Assembly: GCA_014058105.1 (NCBI GenBank)
Contig: JACGCM010000544.1
Coordinates: 124,001 to 188,000, forward strand
Direction of reading: 5' to 3'
DNA: 64,000 nucleotides
From: Kingdonia uniflora
Taxonomy: Eukaryota > Streptophyta > Magnoliopsida > Ranunculales > Circaeasteraceae
This document shows, piece after piece, positions 51,792 to 63,778 of this stretch. The position numbers and the translations under genes were made by a program. Numbering within the stretch: the stretch's first letter is position 1; every line of letters starts with the position of its first letter. The notes beneath the pieces were generated by a model. It saw only the letters and a program-made list of their open reading frames with translations, ran no database searches and was not told the origin of the DNA.

Positions 51792-54700
51792 TTATACGTT
51801 TTTGAATAATAATTGAAATTTGGGTATCCTTTCGGGTGGGAGGGGGCAGTCCACAATTAGTTTACCCTTCATAGCTCCTCTGAATATTGCCTGCAGTAGT
51901 AGAAATGCATCACCTTTATAACATATAAACACATAGATTCCATATACTGTCCAAAACAATGGGTGCGCATTAGAAGGATATACCGGAGACAATTGGAAGA
52001 TCGGGAAAGAATTTCTCAAGAGATTTGTAAAGACAATAATTATCTAATAGTGTAGATAACATGATAACTACGAACGCGGAAGCGAGAATCTTAAGAAAAC
52101 CACGTTGTGTTTGAGAGTTAAAGAAAACTACTAAAACAAATCAACTTCATTAACAATGCTGAGATTACATCACTCTCTCCCCTTATAACCTAGATTTCCC
52201 TAGAGTCACTCCTACAATATCTCCCATAACATATTCAATTAGAAAACTAACATAAAAAACAGAAACTGTTAATAACACACATTGGACCTCTCCAACAGAG
52301 TATAAGCTAGGCATAAAATTAAACATAGGTCAAACGGTGTGGTAAACGACTCATAGGCACGTGCCACGTCAAACTCTCCGTCTTCGGAAGACTTTGATCA
52401 CGAAATCAATACGGTGGAACTATTCTGGAAATCGTGAAATCTTTCGTATAATTTTCTGTACTCTGTCATTGTACCCGAGAGCAGGGGTATGATGTCGTCG
52501 CCGACATCCCTACGTCCATTGACGTATAAAATTAAAAACTAAAAAATTACTGTGGTCCGCTCCTCAAAACCTGCTACAAAACCTTCCCAAAACGGGTCAA
52601 CATACGAATATAATTCTTTGTATCGGGCCATCATCTCCCTTATACGGATCAAATATTTGGATATCCCAGACTGTAACATGCGTGAAGAGAACTGTTGGAC
52701 GATGTCGATCTGCATTTTGTAATTCATACGGGTCTCTTGAATCCACTGCTGAGTAGCACGGTGATTGGTAGCTACTACCGAAGATGCACTTTGTTCGATC
52801 GGTTCTCTAGAGGACTCACCAAATGAGTGCATCCTTAACTACTGGATGACGTGGCTAGTATGACCCGCTGACATTGTAGACTTAACTAGATTAAACTGAA
52901 CCAGGTCCGACACGTGTATTGTGTTGGCACATAACTCCGGCCGAATATATGGCACATTTAACCATTGTTGAAGGTGGTAAGTTTGGGCCGTAGTCAAATG
53001 GAATGTTGCAACTGCTCTCATAGAAACACTCTCTCCTTCCTCTTGCACAATCGTGACCAAGAATTTGTAACTTGATTTCGGGTGGCTTTTAAATCCCCTT
53101 AAGTCTCGATTTTTCGATTTGTGGGGCGCAGTAGAGAGCCGAACATCTTCGCATTGGACCAACCGTTCCTCCCTTATTGTAGATTGCGTCAAAGTGGCTT
53201 GTTAAAACCCATAAACGCCATTTTTTTTCTAGGGTTTGAAGCACTATTTGGATCAGCTGGAGCGGCTTAGTTCGCTGCGTTCCTTGTGCGCCACTCGGGT
53301 CAGATAAATCTGGATTCAGGTTTGGCTTGGGATCGGGTCGGCTCGAAAAACCAGAAACTGTTACGACTCGATCTTTTATTTCGCCCAAAATACCAGACGA
53401 AACTTCAAGCTGAGACGTCCAAGGGACTCCGTCAGGACGTCCGGTCAGTCCGCTTGCGTAACTCGTCGCTTTTCCAGCGACTGTCTCTCTTGTTTCGACT
53501 ACTATCGGGGCTAAGGCCGATGTTGGTAGGTGTTGCTGGGTCATCTCTCCGTAAGAACCCGTGTTTGGTTGGCGGTTGTGGTGGCCGGCCCTTTGGGTAC
53601 GGCTTGGACTCCAATTCCTTACCATTACAAGCTTCGGTTTCAACAACTAGATTTGCAAAAGGGTTGTCGAGATCGTCACTCCTCGCGGCGACGCTTCCCT
53701 CAAGAGAGGGGTTTTCTAGTATGCCCAACGGAAGTGGTTGGGAATGGAAAAAGACTCATTTTTCCAAAAGCCTCGACAAACTTATTAAGCTTATCCGATA
53801 TCCTCGCTACATCGTCGGCAAGCGTAGGTTTCTTCGTCGCGGGTCTTCCACGAGGCATCTTTGCTCTTAAAACTTATTACACTGAATTATAACGCGACTC
53901 TAATACCAATTGATGTGATAACTACGAACGCGGAAGCGAGATTTATAAGAAAACCAAGTTTTGTTTAAGAGTTAGAGAAAACTACTAGTTTTTACTAAAA
54001 CAAATCAACTTCATTAACAACTGAACTGTTGAGATTACACCACCCTCTACCCTTATAACATAGGTTTCATAGAATCACTCCTACAATATCTATCTCCCCT
54101 ACCCTCAAAAACAAAAACGGCTAATAACCCACATTGGACCTCTCCAACAGAGCAACAGTGTGGTAAGGCACGTGCACGTCAGTAGAATGTAGAATAGACA
54201 TTTAAATTCTATGGCACACCTTTCTAATATGTAGTAAGCGGTGAGAGACTCATTAATCCTAAAAGAAAGTATCGTCAAATTAAAATATATATATTGATCC
54301 TTCTGGTAATTACACATTTATATGGAAAACAACCTTCTGATGCCGATTTAATTTGTGTTCATCTCCCATAGCAATGATTCAAATACCACCCAGAAAAGAC
54401 AGTACTAAACAATGTAAAAGGCAGGACATTGATATCATAAAAGGTCGCCTACTCAGGTTTCCACCAGGAAGGTTCTTTACTGAGGTGAATAAACCAATGA
54501 AGAGATATCATTAATCAAGATTAGTCGTGAAATGGCACAGTAGAAAGGGCCCGAAATTTATGAAATATCTTAAACGCGAGAATGGAAGTCAAAATGTAAC
54601 TAGGACTACAAGCAATCCTACATATGCGTCATAATTAGCATTCATCTGGACACAGCCTCCTCCAAGAAAATTCCTTAAAATACACCCTTCAAATGCAAAA

Positions 54701-56536
54701 TAACAAATGGAAGAACTCTCCCACTATATTCCCCTCCTGGCAGTATCTCACCATAGGTCAGCATCTAAAATCCCTAGCCAAGTGAAGGAAGTATGACATA
54801 TCAAAAGACCCCATATAATGCAAGAGGTGGTAGGAACAACAAAGTAGTATCCATTTCCTAGCAATGTAATTCCTTACTAATTGGACTATTCCTAAACTAA
54901 TGTTTTGGGAAAAGAGGACACACTTTTATTGGACTTTGGACGAGGTGCAGGAAGCAATGGAGTTTTTTAAATGGTAAAGGAAAAGGTCTTCATAGATAAT
55001 TGTTAACACTTAAAGATAGATAAGACTCTTATATTATCCCTAAGAGGAATTGGGGAACAGCTAGAATCCTTAAGCTGGCTTCTAAGATCATCTAGTTTAT
55101 GCTGCCTCCTTTTAAACACCATAAAAGAAAGTTAGAAATTCGTTTTTCAATCCCTTCCACTCGCTACACCTATGTGGTGCCCGACTTCATTAGACTCGTG
55201 CCCCAATTCTTACACTATACCTCGGGACTAGGTAGGGTTATCGTCGGCGATATAATCACAAGCTTTTTGACATGTTGAATGCTGGCCATGGCTAAGGTAG
55301 TATTCAATACTAAGCAAATTGGCATAGCATGGAGACGATTTAGGCTTTAAGGCTTGAATAGAACATAAGACTTCCAAGGGGTAAAGGGTGATCCTCAGTT
55401 AAGTATAAATTTTAAATATAGATTTCGTTGATAGCCATGTCAAGGTCAGATATTCTTGTTGCCTGAGCAATTTTGTGTCAACGGGGTGTGGTTCAATGAG
55501 TTGAAAGAAACTTCTTTGTTTAGAATTTGTTTGTAGGAGGTTCCCATATTGAGCCGGAAGTGATTAACAACCCTTCATTTTTTGGTATATTTTTCATTTG
55601 TATCTCTGTAGCCGCAAAAGTTTATCCTCTAGCCAAAGCAAAAGGGAAAAGAATCTATACTCAGAAAAATATTCCAGGATATTTTTCAATACCTCTACAA
55701 CATCAATAAAATCCTGTTTCTTGTGAAATGCACCTATCCATTTAGTGTGATCTGCAGTCCTGAAAAACCACAAAAATGAAGTGAGTGTCATACTTCGCTT
55801 ACAAATGGATGGAGCCTTTCTTACTGAGAAACTTCTGTGTTAACTATAAAGAGAAAAAATGAAAATCCTGTTTGTGCCGGACATACAGATCAAAGTAAAA
55901 CAAAGGAAACGATGCAAGAAGATTGTTTGCAAAATGCGTGCATTTTAAATAAAATTAAAAACGCCCAATTTGCATGGCAAGAATAAACTGGTCAACTACT
56001 GAAATATCAGTTGCAGTAGTAGATGGTTACGCAGAAAGATTTCTGCATCTATAGTCTCACGGTCGTACTAGGTGAAAGCCTAAATAACAAGGTATTTTAC
56101 AAATTTTATCCTTCACAGGGTAATAGGTGATTAACAAACAAAGAATTGTGAGGGAGAGTCGTACCCAGAATCCATCTTCATGTGATGGGCATTGAAGAAA
56201 AATATAGTCGATGGCATCAAAGTAATGTCAAAATACTTGACATATACTTGAATGTCGTCCGAATCCATATCTACGAGAGATACAACGGCAAACTTCGAAA
56301 CTTCGCGTGCTGATTTGGCAAGCTGCTCACAAAGAGATGGATATAATCAGATATCTAAATTACAAAATACTGAGAGGAGGATCTAATAGAATGAAGCTAC
56401 TTACTATGCCATCAAGTTCGAGACAAATAGGATCAGAAGCTCTCCCAAAACGAAGGATGAGGACCTTGTCAATAGTGTCTCTGATAATTGAGTCCACTTC
56501 CAGTTTCTTCGTCAACGTAGGTATTATGCAACTCAT
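51792..56536 (-). CDS. Dim1/TXNL4B-like U5 snRNP thioredoxin-fold splicing protein
   Basis: Four minus-strand exons: 56405-56536, 56165-56322, 55693-55759 and 51792-51890. All junctions are GT-AG with consistent phases, giving 151 aa, the usual length of the TXNL4B (Dim1-like) family. Recognisable text includes DKVLILRFGRASDPICLELD, VVSLVDMDSDDIQVY, MPSTIFFFNAHHMKMDSG, KKQDFIDVVEAIFRGAMKGK and the C-terminal PKFQLLF. These proteins have a thioredoxin fold without the redox CxxC and act with the U5/tri-snRNP in pre-mRNA splicing. The divergence from canonical Dim1/YLS8 (which has DWDETCMQMDE-type text) places it in the TXNL4B branch. Intron 3 is 3.8 kb and carries an LTR element in the same orientation. 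An acceptor-like TTGCAG near 56583 suggests a 5'-UTR intron. Confidence 0.88.
52057..54181 (-). mobile_element. Short gag-type LTR element (TR-GAG/LARD-like) in TXNL4B intron 3
   Basis: LTRs at 52057-52371 (315 bp; 3' LTR) and 53911-54181 (271 bp; 5' LTR), with a perfect 5-bp target duplication GTAGA (52052-52056, 54182-54186). On the minus strand the 5' LTR ends CACATCA, followed two bases later by TGGTATTAGAGTCGC (53894-53908), a primer site close to the initiator-Met type. A purine-rich AGACGGAGAG precedes the 3' LTR, which starts TGACGTGGCACG. The ~1.5-kb interior has only gag-like frames and no reverse transcriptase or integrase, so it would depend on another element for movement. Confidence 0.88.
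52539..53858 (-). pseudogene. Gag-like reading frames of the short LTR element
   Basis: From an ATG at 53858 (MPRGRPATKKPTLADDVARI), broken frames continue at 53646-53089, 53192-52839 and 52832-52539. They are interrupted by stops or frame changes. The charged helical start and central HLTTAQTYHLQQWL-type helices recall retrotransposon gag proteins; no zinc knuckle or enzymatic motif is visible. The family is not further assigned. Confidence 0.5.
54187..55692. other. Remaining part of TXNL4B-like intron 3
   Basis: Intronic DNA between the LTR element and exon 3. No exon-like similarity or clear transposon ends seen. Confidence 0.5.
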
Positions 56537-57172
56537 AACGACCTACGCACCACTCCAATAGTAGACTTAAACCGGTACACTGCAAGCGATAATAAAACGA
56601 TAGTCGGAGGCAACACCAAATGCTATGTCATATGCAGTGAGGAAATCTGATTTAGAAACTGCAAGAGATAGGTTTATTCACTAAAATTAATGAGCTGAAA
56701 ATTTTGCCCTCAAGACCCAACACAGTAATCGATAAAAGATAAGCTTAAATCATAAGGAAAAAAATGAATGGCCAATTTTGAATTCCGAAAAGAAATTGTA
56801 TTAACCAAAAAAAAGGGGACAAACGAAACGTGTATCAAAAAAAAGTGTACAGCAACGAACCAACGACGAGAGGCATCAGTCTAAGCTGTTCACATGTTAT
56901 ATGTCCCTAATTACCTAATCTTCCATATCTTTGGCCTTAGCCTCCATAGTCTTTTTCCTTGAACCTAGAAGACATATTCTCAATCATGTAATTCCTAATG
57001 CAAGAACATTGGAGAAAACCCATAACTCCCTAATTCATTTAAAAAAATGAATTAGGGGTCGGCGTGTACCAGCCCGGGACCGCCTCTACAGTTCCCGGAG
57101 TGCAGCGGAATAAGGGACCGTGCGGCGTACACGGACGCGCGGTCGGCGTGTACCAGCCATCTTCACAACCCA
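56537..57172 (-). promoter_or_regulatory. Upstream region of the TXNL4B-like gene up to the duplication junction
   Basis: Only ~640 bp separate the TXNL4B-like start codon from the duplication junction. An acceptor-like TTGCAG just upstream of the ATG implies a 5'-UTR intron whose first exon may lie further upstream, in this interval or beyond the junction. The GC-rich repeat fragment at 57057-57166 closes the interval. Confidence 0.45.
57057..57166. repeat. Repeat fragment at the duplication junction
   Basis: GC-rich ~110 bp beginning GGGTCGGCGTGTACCAGCC and carrying that GTCGGCGTGTACCAGCC block again at its end. The middle AGCGGAATAAGGGACCGTGC matches 18350-18540 (AGCGGAATAAGAGACCGTGC). 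It stops within a few bases of the point where unit 2 begins, and no copy is seen at the corresponding left edge of unit 1. Confidence 0.75.
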
Positions 57173-57264
57173 AATACAATCAACATTTTGCAATAACAAC
57201 CCAAATAATCCAATTCTCACAAAAAACCATCAAATTTCAAAAATAAGCAAAGTCAAAGTTTTAC

Positions 57265-57324
57265 CTCAACTGAATTAGGGTCAAACTGAGCTATAGTACT
57301 AGTGTTGCTTCCTCCTTGATTCAT
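57265..57324 (-). pseudogene. Orphan SAC3A exon 1 (duplicate)
   Basis: An exact coding copy of 45080-45139, [20 protein letters not shown], with the same GTAAAAC donor. The rest of SAC3A lies on the other side of unit 1, so this promoter and exon have lost their gene. The next same-strand exons leftward are those of the TXNL4B-like gene. Confidence 0.85.
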
Positions 57325-58443
57325 CGTTTCATTAGCCTCCTAATATCCCTCCGAAAAACCTGCAAATTACAAAGAATTTGACACTTCATCAGTTAATCAC
57401 CAATCTCATTGAACAAATCCCACATGATATAATAAGATACGAAACCCAATGGATTGAATTAAGGGGTCTTTTTAGTTTACGCCAGTTTTTTTTTTTTTTA
57501 ACATTTCTCAATGAAAACTCCGGTTTCTTATCGGGTTAGTTTAAAAACAAATTTCTCACTTTCTACCGGATAATTTATCTTTTTAAAATCCCCCTTTCTC
57601 ACTTTATATGTTTCCAAAAACACTAAGAAACCATTTTTCAAGTTCTTATTTTTCTCCCTACCAATCACACTAATTCAAACTAAATCGGCCACGAATCTGA
57701 TACTCTTCGACATTAATCGCTTATCTATTGAACAAAACTGAGTTTTACTATTAAAGATATTACTACTGAATCAGAAAAACCTACCTACTAAACCTAGGGC
57801 TCAATTACAAACGAAAATACTGAAATTGATTCAAATTAAGATAGAATTTGAATGTTATTACCTTATGAAAGTTTGATTGCTTGCTTGATTTGACCTAATT
57901 TGGACAAATTGGGTGTTAAGGCAAAGAGAAGAAAATCAAGTGAGAGAGATTAAGATAAGAAGATACAATAATTATCAATGAAAGAGAAGTAAATTTAGCA
58001 AATTAAATCAATCAGAGAGATAGAGAGAGAGAGAGAGAGTTGAATCAAAGTGTTGTTTTTGGTTTTGTTCGTTGTTTTTGGGTTTTGAGTAGTTGATAGT
58101 TATTGTTATTGAGAGACAACGGTGGTACCGCGGGAGGGAAGTGAAGAGAGGAGTTTTATGTGCACCAAGAAATTGGCTCAAACACCCCGAGAGTGTTTTT
58201 ATGATAGGCCTGTTTAAAATAGATGTCACAAAAAATGTATTTCCGTCCGTTACTCAATCTTTTTATTTATCTGCCTTCTCGGTGGCTCCCCCACAATCTC
58301 TTCACTGCTGCAACCACCAAAGGTATACCGTGAGCGTACATACTATGCCAACAGCTCTATTGAAGATGGTCTTATAACTCTTATCTGCTCCATAGTGAAT
58401 GAGCCCCAGAGTCAAGTGAGACACCACTGCACCACCACCAACA

Positions 58444-59350
58444 ATGTCTCACACTATAGCTCTCAGCAACACCATCACATCCCTCTTAGCAACACCAACC
58501 ACATGCAGCCCTCACCACAAAAACCAATCGAAAAAATCAAACCTCAATCCTCAAAAGAGCCTTGGATTTGGCAAAACCAATAAGAACCAAAAACAGCAAC
58601 AACTTTCATGGCAATGTGTAACAGGTTGTGGTGCTTGTTGCAAACTCAATAAAGGTCCATTATTCGCCACTCCTGAAGAAATCTTCGAAAACCCTTCTGA
58701 TATTGAGGTAAATCTCAACCAAATTCAACCATTTTTTTCCCCCATAGTTTAAATTACAGTTTACACATTGGGTTAATCTTAGTTTTGATTTTACATTTTT
58801 ATTTATAGCTGTATAAGAGCATGGTGGGTGAAGATGGGTGGTGAGTACATTATGAGAAGACCTCTCGCACTTGCTCCATTTATTCAGGTGAGTTTTTTTT
58901 TTTTCCTCTCTTAGGGCCTGTTTGGTTATTGATTTTCATAAAAATGAGTTTTTCAGGGGTAGTAGTTTGTCCCAGCTGTTTGGGGATATGAATGTGTTAG
59001 TAAATAGTAATATCCACATTTCGACATCGCGGAACTATAGGGAATGGTTTTTAATATCTCTAGATTTGACTGTTTTGTGCATTTGTGTTTCAGATCGGCC
59101 GCATTTTTGTCGCGTGGAACTGGATGTATTCAAAACATTGTATGGGATTGATGAGAAGAAATTTAACAAAGAGGCATGCAGGTTTGTTGAAACAATGTAT
59201 TCCATAATACTCATAGAGCACTATTACAACTTTATTGATGAGATATATTTTTGCAGTTTTTGCGTGGATACTATCAAGGCAATTTATGGAGCTCGTTCGC
59301 CGGAGTTGGAGAATTTTAATCGGGCTATAAGAAAACCGAGCTCAAGTTAG
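58444..59350 (+). pseudogene. Second CxxCxxCC gene, interrupted by a nonsense codon
   Basis: Exons by analogy with copy 1: 58444-58707, 58809-58887, 59094-59181 and 59257-59350. Exon 1 and the splice sites are intact. In exon 2 the codon for the conserved cysteine after GEDGW is TGA at 58842-58844, where copy 1 has TGT (46662-46664). Translation would stop at about residue 100, before the second and third cysteine groups. The same change creates GTGAGT, a consensus splice donor, at 58841-58846. The product is unlikely to bind metal in the normal way. Confidence 0.85.
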
Positions 59351-60612
59351 AATATTGTTTGCTGAAAATAATTAATGTGTATACTGGTGCTAGATTTGTA
59401 TTTTGATGACCATTTATTTATTTATTTAAAGCATTTTCAAGAAGACTTGATTTATTTATTTATTTCAAGCATTTGAGAGATCTCTTCCAATAAGGCTTAA
59501 TGCTTGAATTTTGTTTTAGTCATCAGGAGCATCAAGGTTATGCGTCTGACAAGTTTTTTTTTTTTTTTTTTTTTTAAATTACAACAGGTGCATAAGTTTT
59601 AGGAGCCCGATTTTTTAAGACGAATAAAGGTTATGCTCCTGATAACAAAATGTTTGGGACGCATAAACCTTTAGCGCCCCACTTCTTCAAGTCTAATGCA
59701 TGAGATTTAAGTATTAAGGCAACTATTGGACGCCCTAAACTCGAATAATCATGTGTGGCATGTGTTTTTTAAGTATTAAGGCAACTACTGATGATGCTCT
59801 TACCAGTGAACATTATGCTCTTATGTCCTTCAACAAATTGTTTTGAAGAAACAACGCAACTTCTGAATAACTATGATCATTCATTTCCTGGTCACGGAAT
59901 ATTAAAATTAAATACTTCCCACTTATCTTGCCCTCTCCAAAGTGTTCAGTTCTTCATCACCTAGAGCTTCTGATCACCTTCATCTTTACCTGTACACATA
60001 ACGGTCTCTATCAAGTTCTAAGCGGATCTCAGACGTCTTCATTTGCAGATTCACATTTACATTCAAAGTGCTACCTTGACTACAATCTACGGACATCAAA
60101 GCTTGTATTCATCTATTATAGACATGCTGCTAACAAAGGAAAACAATACCTCGATGGAAATGCCAAATCATTTGACAAGATTTTGGGGAATCCAAGAGCT
60201 ACATCGCCAACAAAAAAATTGTTAAGGAGGAGCAATTTAACAGAATGAAAACACACAAAAAAACCGAATATGACTCTCATTCACCAGATCTCAGTGACAT
60301 CCAAATTATGTGGTTTGCATAATAAGCGTCCCAAATTTAATGCCTCAAGGCACAATCTTTTTAAAATTCCACGCTTACTCCCGCAGACATCTCCCACTTC
60401 TAGTCATTTGGGACTTGCAGGTTCTCAAAGTTGCGCACCAAAACTATTCGTGATTTTATCTAGAACTCTCCCTACAACATCCAAATCCCAAAAATACTTC
60501 TCGCAATTCCAAAATCTCTCTCTCAACTTGGTTGACTTTTTGCGCGTTTATGCTAACTCTATATTAGTTTGTGCTTATTTACATAGGTACCTTTACTCCA
60601 TAAGAAGCCTAA

Positions 60613-60971
60613 GAGCACCCAGAGCTGCTAGGTGCACCCTGACGTGGCAGGGTGAATTCCAAATTCACCCTATTTTCCACCCAATTCGTCTCCCAGCAGC
60701 TAGGTGAATACCTGACGCGGCACCTCACAAATTCATCCAATGGTGGATTTGGGTGGATTTTCCACCCTGAGAGTGGATTGATGGTGAATTCACGCGGCGC
60801 GGTTCTGAAGTGCGCTGGGATTTTGATAGCTCAGATTGAAACACGTAGGAGGATCTGGGACGTCCATTTCAAGCGCGCGGTTCAGAACTGCGCTGTGGTG
60901 AATTCCCCTTGGGGTGGATTGGATTCACTTGAAATTCATCAAATCCACCCTCTTGACTGCTGTGGATGCTC
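60613..60971. mobile_element. PIF/Harbinger-like MITE (unit 2 copy)
   Basis: Duplicate of 48435-48793 with the same ends and TAA flanks (60610-60612 and 60972-60974). It arrived by the segmental duplication and not by a new insertion. Confidence 0.65.
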
Positions 60972-61314
60972 TAATTACACAATTCAACTATCAGTGAATC
61001 GTAATGATAAAGAGTTATATATTTCGTTAATACATCAAAGGTTCCAGCTCAATTCAACTAAGCTATTTTCACATGATGATAGCAAGAGAAACGATGAGTT
61101 GGTCATCAGGGTGAAGAGACTAGTGGGGGTCCACATGAAGTATCGGGTGGGTTTTATTTTGCTTGCAAATATAAAAATCGGACCCATCATGGCCACCTTC
61201 ATGTATCCATCCGTTTTAATATAAGAGAAGAAGATGAACCCGAATTTCTCAAGCTCTCTATGCCTCTAACCTTCACACATAGATCATCTCGTATGGAAAG
61301 CAATCATTAAAACA

Positions 61315-61316
<2 letters not shown>

Positions 61317-61358
<42 letters not shown>

Positions 61359-61493
61359 GTTTATATATATATATAGAGCACCTAGGTTCATTCCTTCATT
61401 TGCATGACTGTTTTCTTCTTCTTTGTCTTCTTTCTCAAATCTCTCTCAGTTGATGCATGTTATGGATCCTTCTAACCCAAGTCACCAAGTCAG

Positions 61494-61540
<47 letters not shown>
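61317..61540. repeat. CT microsatellites of unit 2
   Basis: CT tracts at 61317-61351 and about 61497-61540. The second is clearly longer than its counterpart at 49318-49337, a rapid length change between the duplicates. Confidence 0.85.
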
Positions 61541-61543
<3 letters not shown>

Positions 61544-62427
61544 ACCGGTGTTGTGGTGGTGTCGGTTGTTTACCCAGCAGTTGTCACGGGGTCTGTCCCT
61601 TTTATTGAAACTAATTTGGGAACAGTGGCAGCCCGATGGTGGTCGGTTCCTCGAAACTGGCCGGCGTTGTCACTGTCGACTCTTTTCTCTCTCTCTCTCT
61701 CTCTCGTCGGTGATTCTCTATCCATCGTTGGTGTTGTAGGTAATCTTTCTCCGACCGCTCTTTAAATTTCAGGCATGGGTTTTGGATTGGGGTTGGTCTC
61801 CTTCGGTTGGGATTCCTGATGATTGAAATTGTTGATCGTGTGAACCTCTCGCATCAATGTCGTAACCTCTTTGTGGGACTTCGACCGAGAACTCTCCAAC
61901 ACGTCTAAGTCTTTCTCGCCTACTAGATCAATCGCACGGTAAACCTCTCTCTACGTCGTCTCTTCGTAGTGTTTCATCTTCAAGCCATCTATATCAATTT
62001 CAACACCTACACCCGTCCGAAACCCATATTTTCTGACATTAAAGTTCTCAAGCATTTAAAATGCCTCCTCTGTTAGATCTTTTTTTAAACATAAAAACAT
62101 TTGTGATCTATGACGATTCGGAATCCATACTTCATTAGTTTTTCTCCATAGAAGTATGTCTTCGTCCTTTTCTAATTTGTGATATATCTAATTTTCCATG
62201 TAGTCTTCTACTTTGTAGTCTTTCCATCCAAACTTGTCTTATAATCCTTCTAAAATCTTCTTGGTTTAACATTGTTGTAGCAAACTCACTATAACAATTC
62301 AGGATCACTGTAGCCGATGCCAAAATCACTGTACCAGTCGGTGTAAAAAAAATCTCACCGAATCTTGCTAGCTTTAGTACCAAGTTGTTAAAAACTACAT
62401 TTGCAGAAGCTAAATTAAAACTAAGAT

Positions 62428-62800
62428 CACTCAATTACATAAAATAAAATGTCGAAGACCTATGGTTTTTAGATTTACCCTAAACTTAACATCTCTCTTT
62501 TTCTCACTAAAACCAACATAAAAAATAAACTAAGCTTATACTCTCAATTGCATAAAATAAAAGGTCGAAGACATGGTTTTTAGATTTACCCCAAACTTTA
62601 TCTCTCTCTAAGGCTAAACATTTTTCTCACTAAAACTAACATAAGAAATTAACTAAGTTTATGCTCTCAATTGCATTAAATAAAAGGTCGAAGACATATA
62701 ATTTTTAGATTTACCCCAAATTTTACATCTCTCTCTAAAGCTAAGTCGTTCTCTCACCAGAACCAATAGAAGAAATAAACTAAGTTTATGCTCTCTTTTA
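62428..62800. repeat. Degenerate ~120-bp tandem repeats (unit 2)
   Basis: Copy of the array at 50216-50570 with the same unit motifs. Confidence 0.6.
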
Positions 62801-63226
62801 TATGAGAAGAGACTTAACACAAATAGAATCTTTAATACTAATCTAATTAGGAAACTAGTCATATTATTTTAAAGAATTAAAGTAAATAGCAATAACTAAA
62901 TAAAAAGGTGTTTATACAACGAACGAAACGTGTTACGCGTGGTCGTGGAGAAGGCCACGATTCTTATCAAAATATATCATCCAAAAACTCTTAATTTCTC
63001 AACGATTTCATCAACTAATTGTATAAAGTAAATAAAATGTACTAGTAACCCTAGAGGGAAGGGATGGAGGAGAAGAGAACAAAAAATGAAGAAGAGAGAT
63101 AAATAAGAAAATGATAATGAGTAATAGTTGGACATTGTTTTTTGTGACATCTTATGTTTGAATCGTTTAGCCTTTATCCCTACTCTACATCTCAAATTTG
63201 TCTTAAGAGTTGTTTAGAGTTTAAAC

Positions 63227-63778
63227 TAGGGCTTCAACTTTTGTCCGAAATTTTAATTTTTTTCGATTTTCGATCCGATTTTTTCAATTTAGGAACCCTA
63301 TTTTATAGTTTCGATTTCCAAATTTTTTCGAAAAATTTTAGATCGGAATCGAATAGTTTTCTGGTATTCCAAAATTTCTGATCCGATCCGATTATTCCGA
63401 ATACCCTCCATTCTGATTTTTCCGAATATTTTTATTCAATATTTAATTTATTTTTTTGTAGTTTAATAATTTATTTATTTTTGTTAGATGAAAATATAAT
63501 AATGTTACCATTGTATAAGTAAGGGTTTGATATTTTGATTTGAGAACATTACGTTTAATTTTATATATAAAAAATGTAAAATTCGCTATTTTCACAAATA
63601 TTATTTGAAATTTCTGATTTTTTTTAATTTTTAATCTAAAAATTTCGATTTTTTCAAATTTCCAAAAAATAAAAAATTGGATTAGATCGAAACAAATTTT
63701 ACAATTCCGAGAAAAATCGAAAAAATTCCGACTACTCTTATTTCCGATTAGATCCGATCCGATCCAAAAACAAACCTA
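63227..63778. mobile_element. Diverged hAT-like MITE (unit 2)
   Basis: Duplicate of 51002-51555; starts TAGGGCTTCAAC and ends AAAACAAACCTA, with GTTTAAAC on the left and GTTTACTA on the right. Confidence 0.5.

Larger units (their letters stand above)
44988..57172. repeat. Unit 1 of a ~12.2-kb direct duplication
   Basis: Sequence from about 44988 (AATACAATCAACATTTTGC) is repeated from about 57173 to the window edge. The offset is 12185 bp at the left edge, 12180 at 46264 and about 12222 near 51778, changing only through small indels such as homopolymer and CT-repeat length. Unit 1 contains the SAC3A promoter and exon 1, the CxxCxxCC gene and the TXNL4B-like gene. The left breakpoint lies in SAC3A intron 1, about 100 bp from the end of the gypsy element. 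Confidence 0.9.

Noticed and set aside
53286..53892. Plus-strand frames of 194 and 120 codons
   Set aside because: Antisense to the gag-like region of the minus-strand LTR element, which has clear LTR, primer-site and target-duplication evidence for its orientation.
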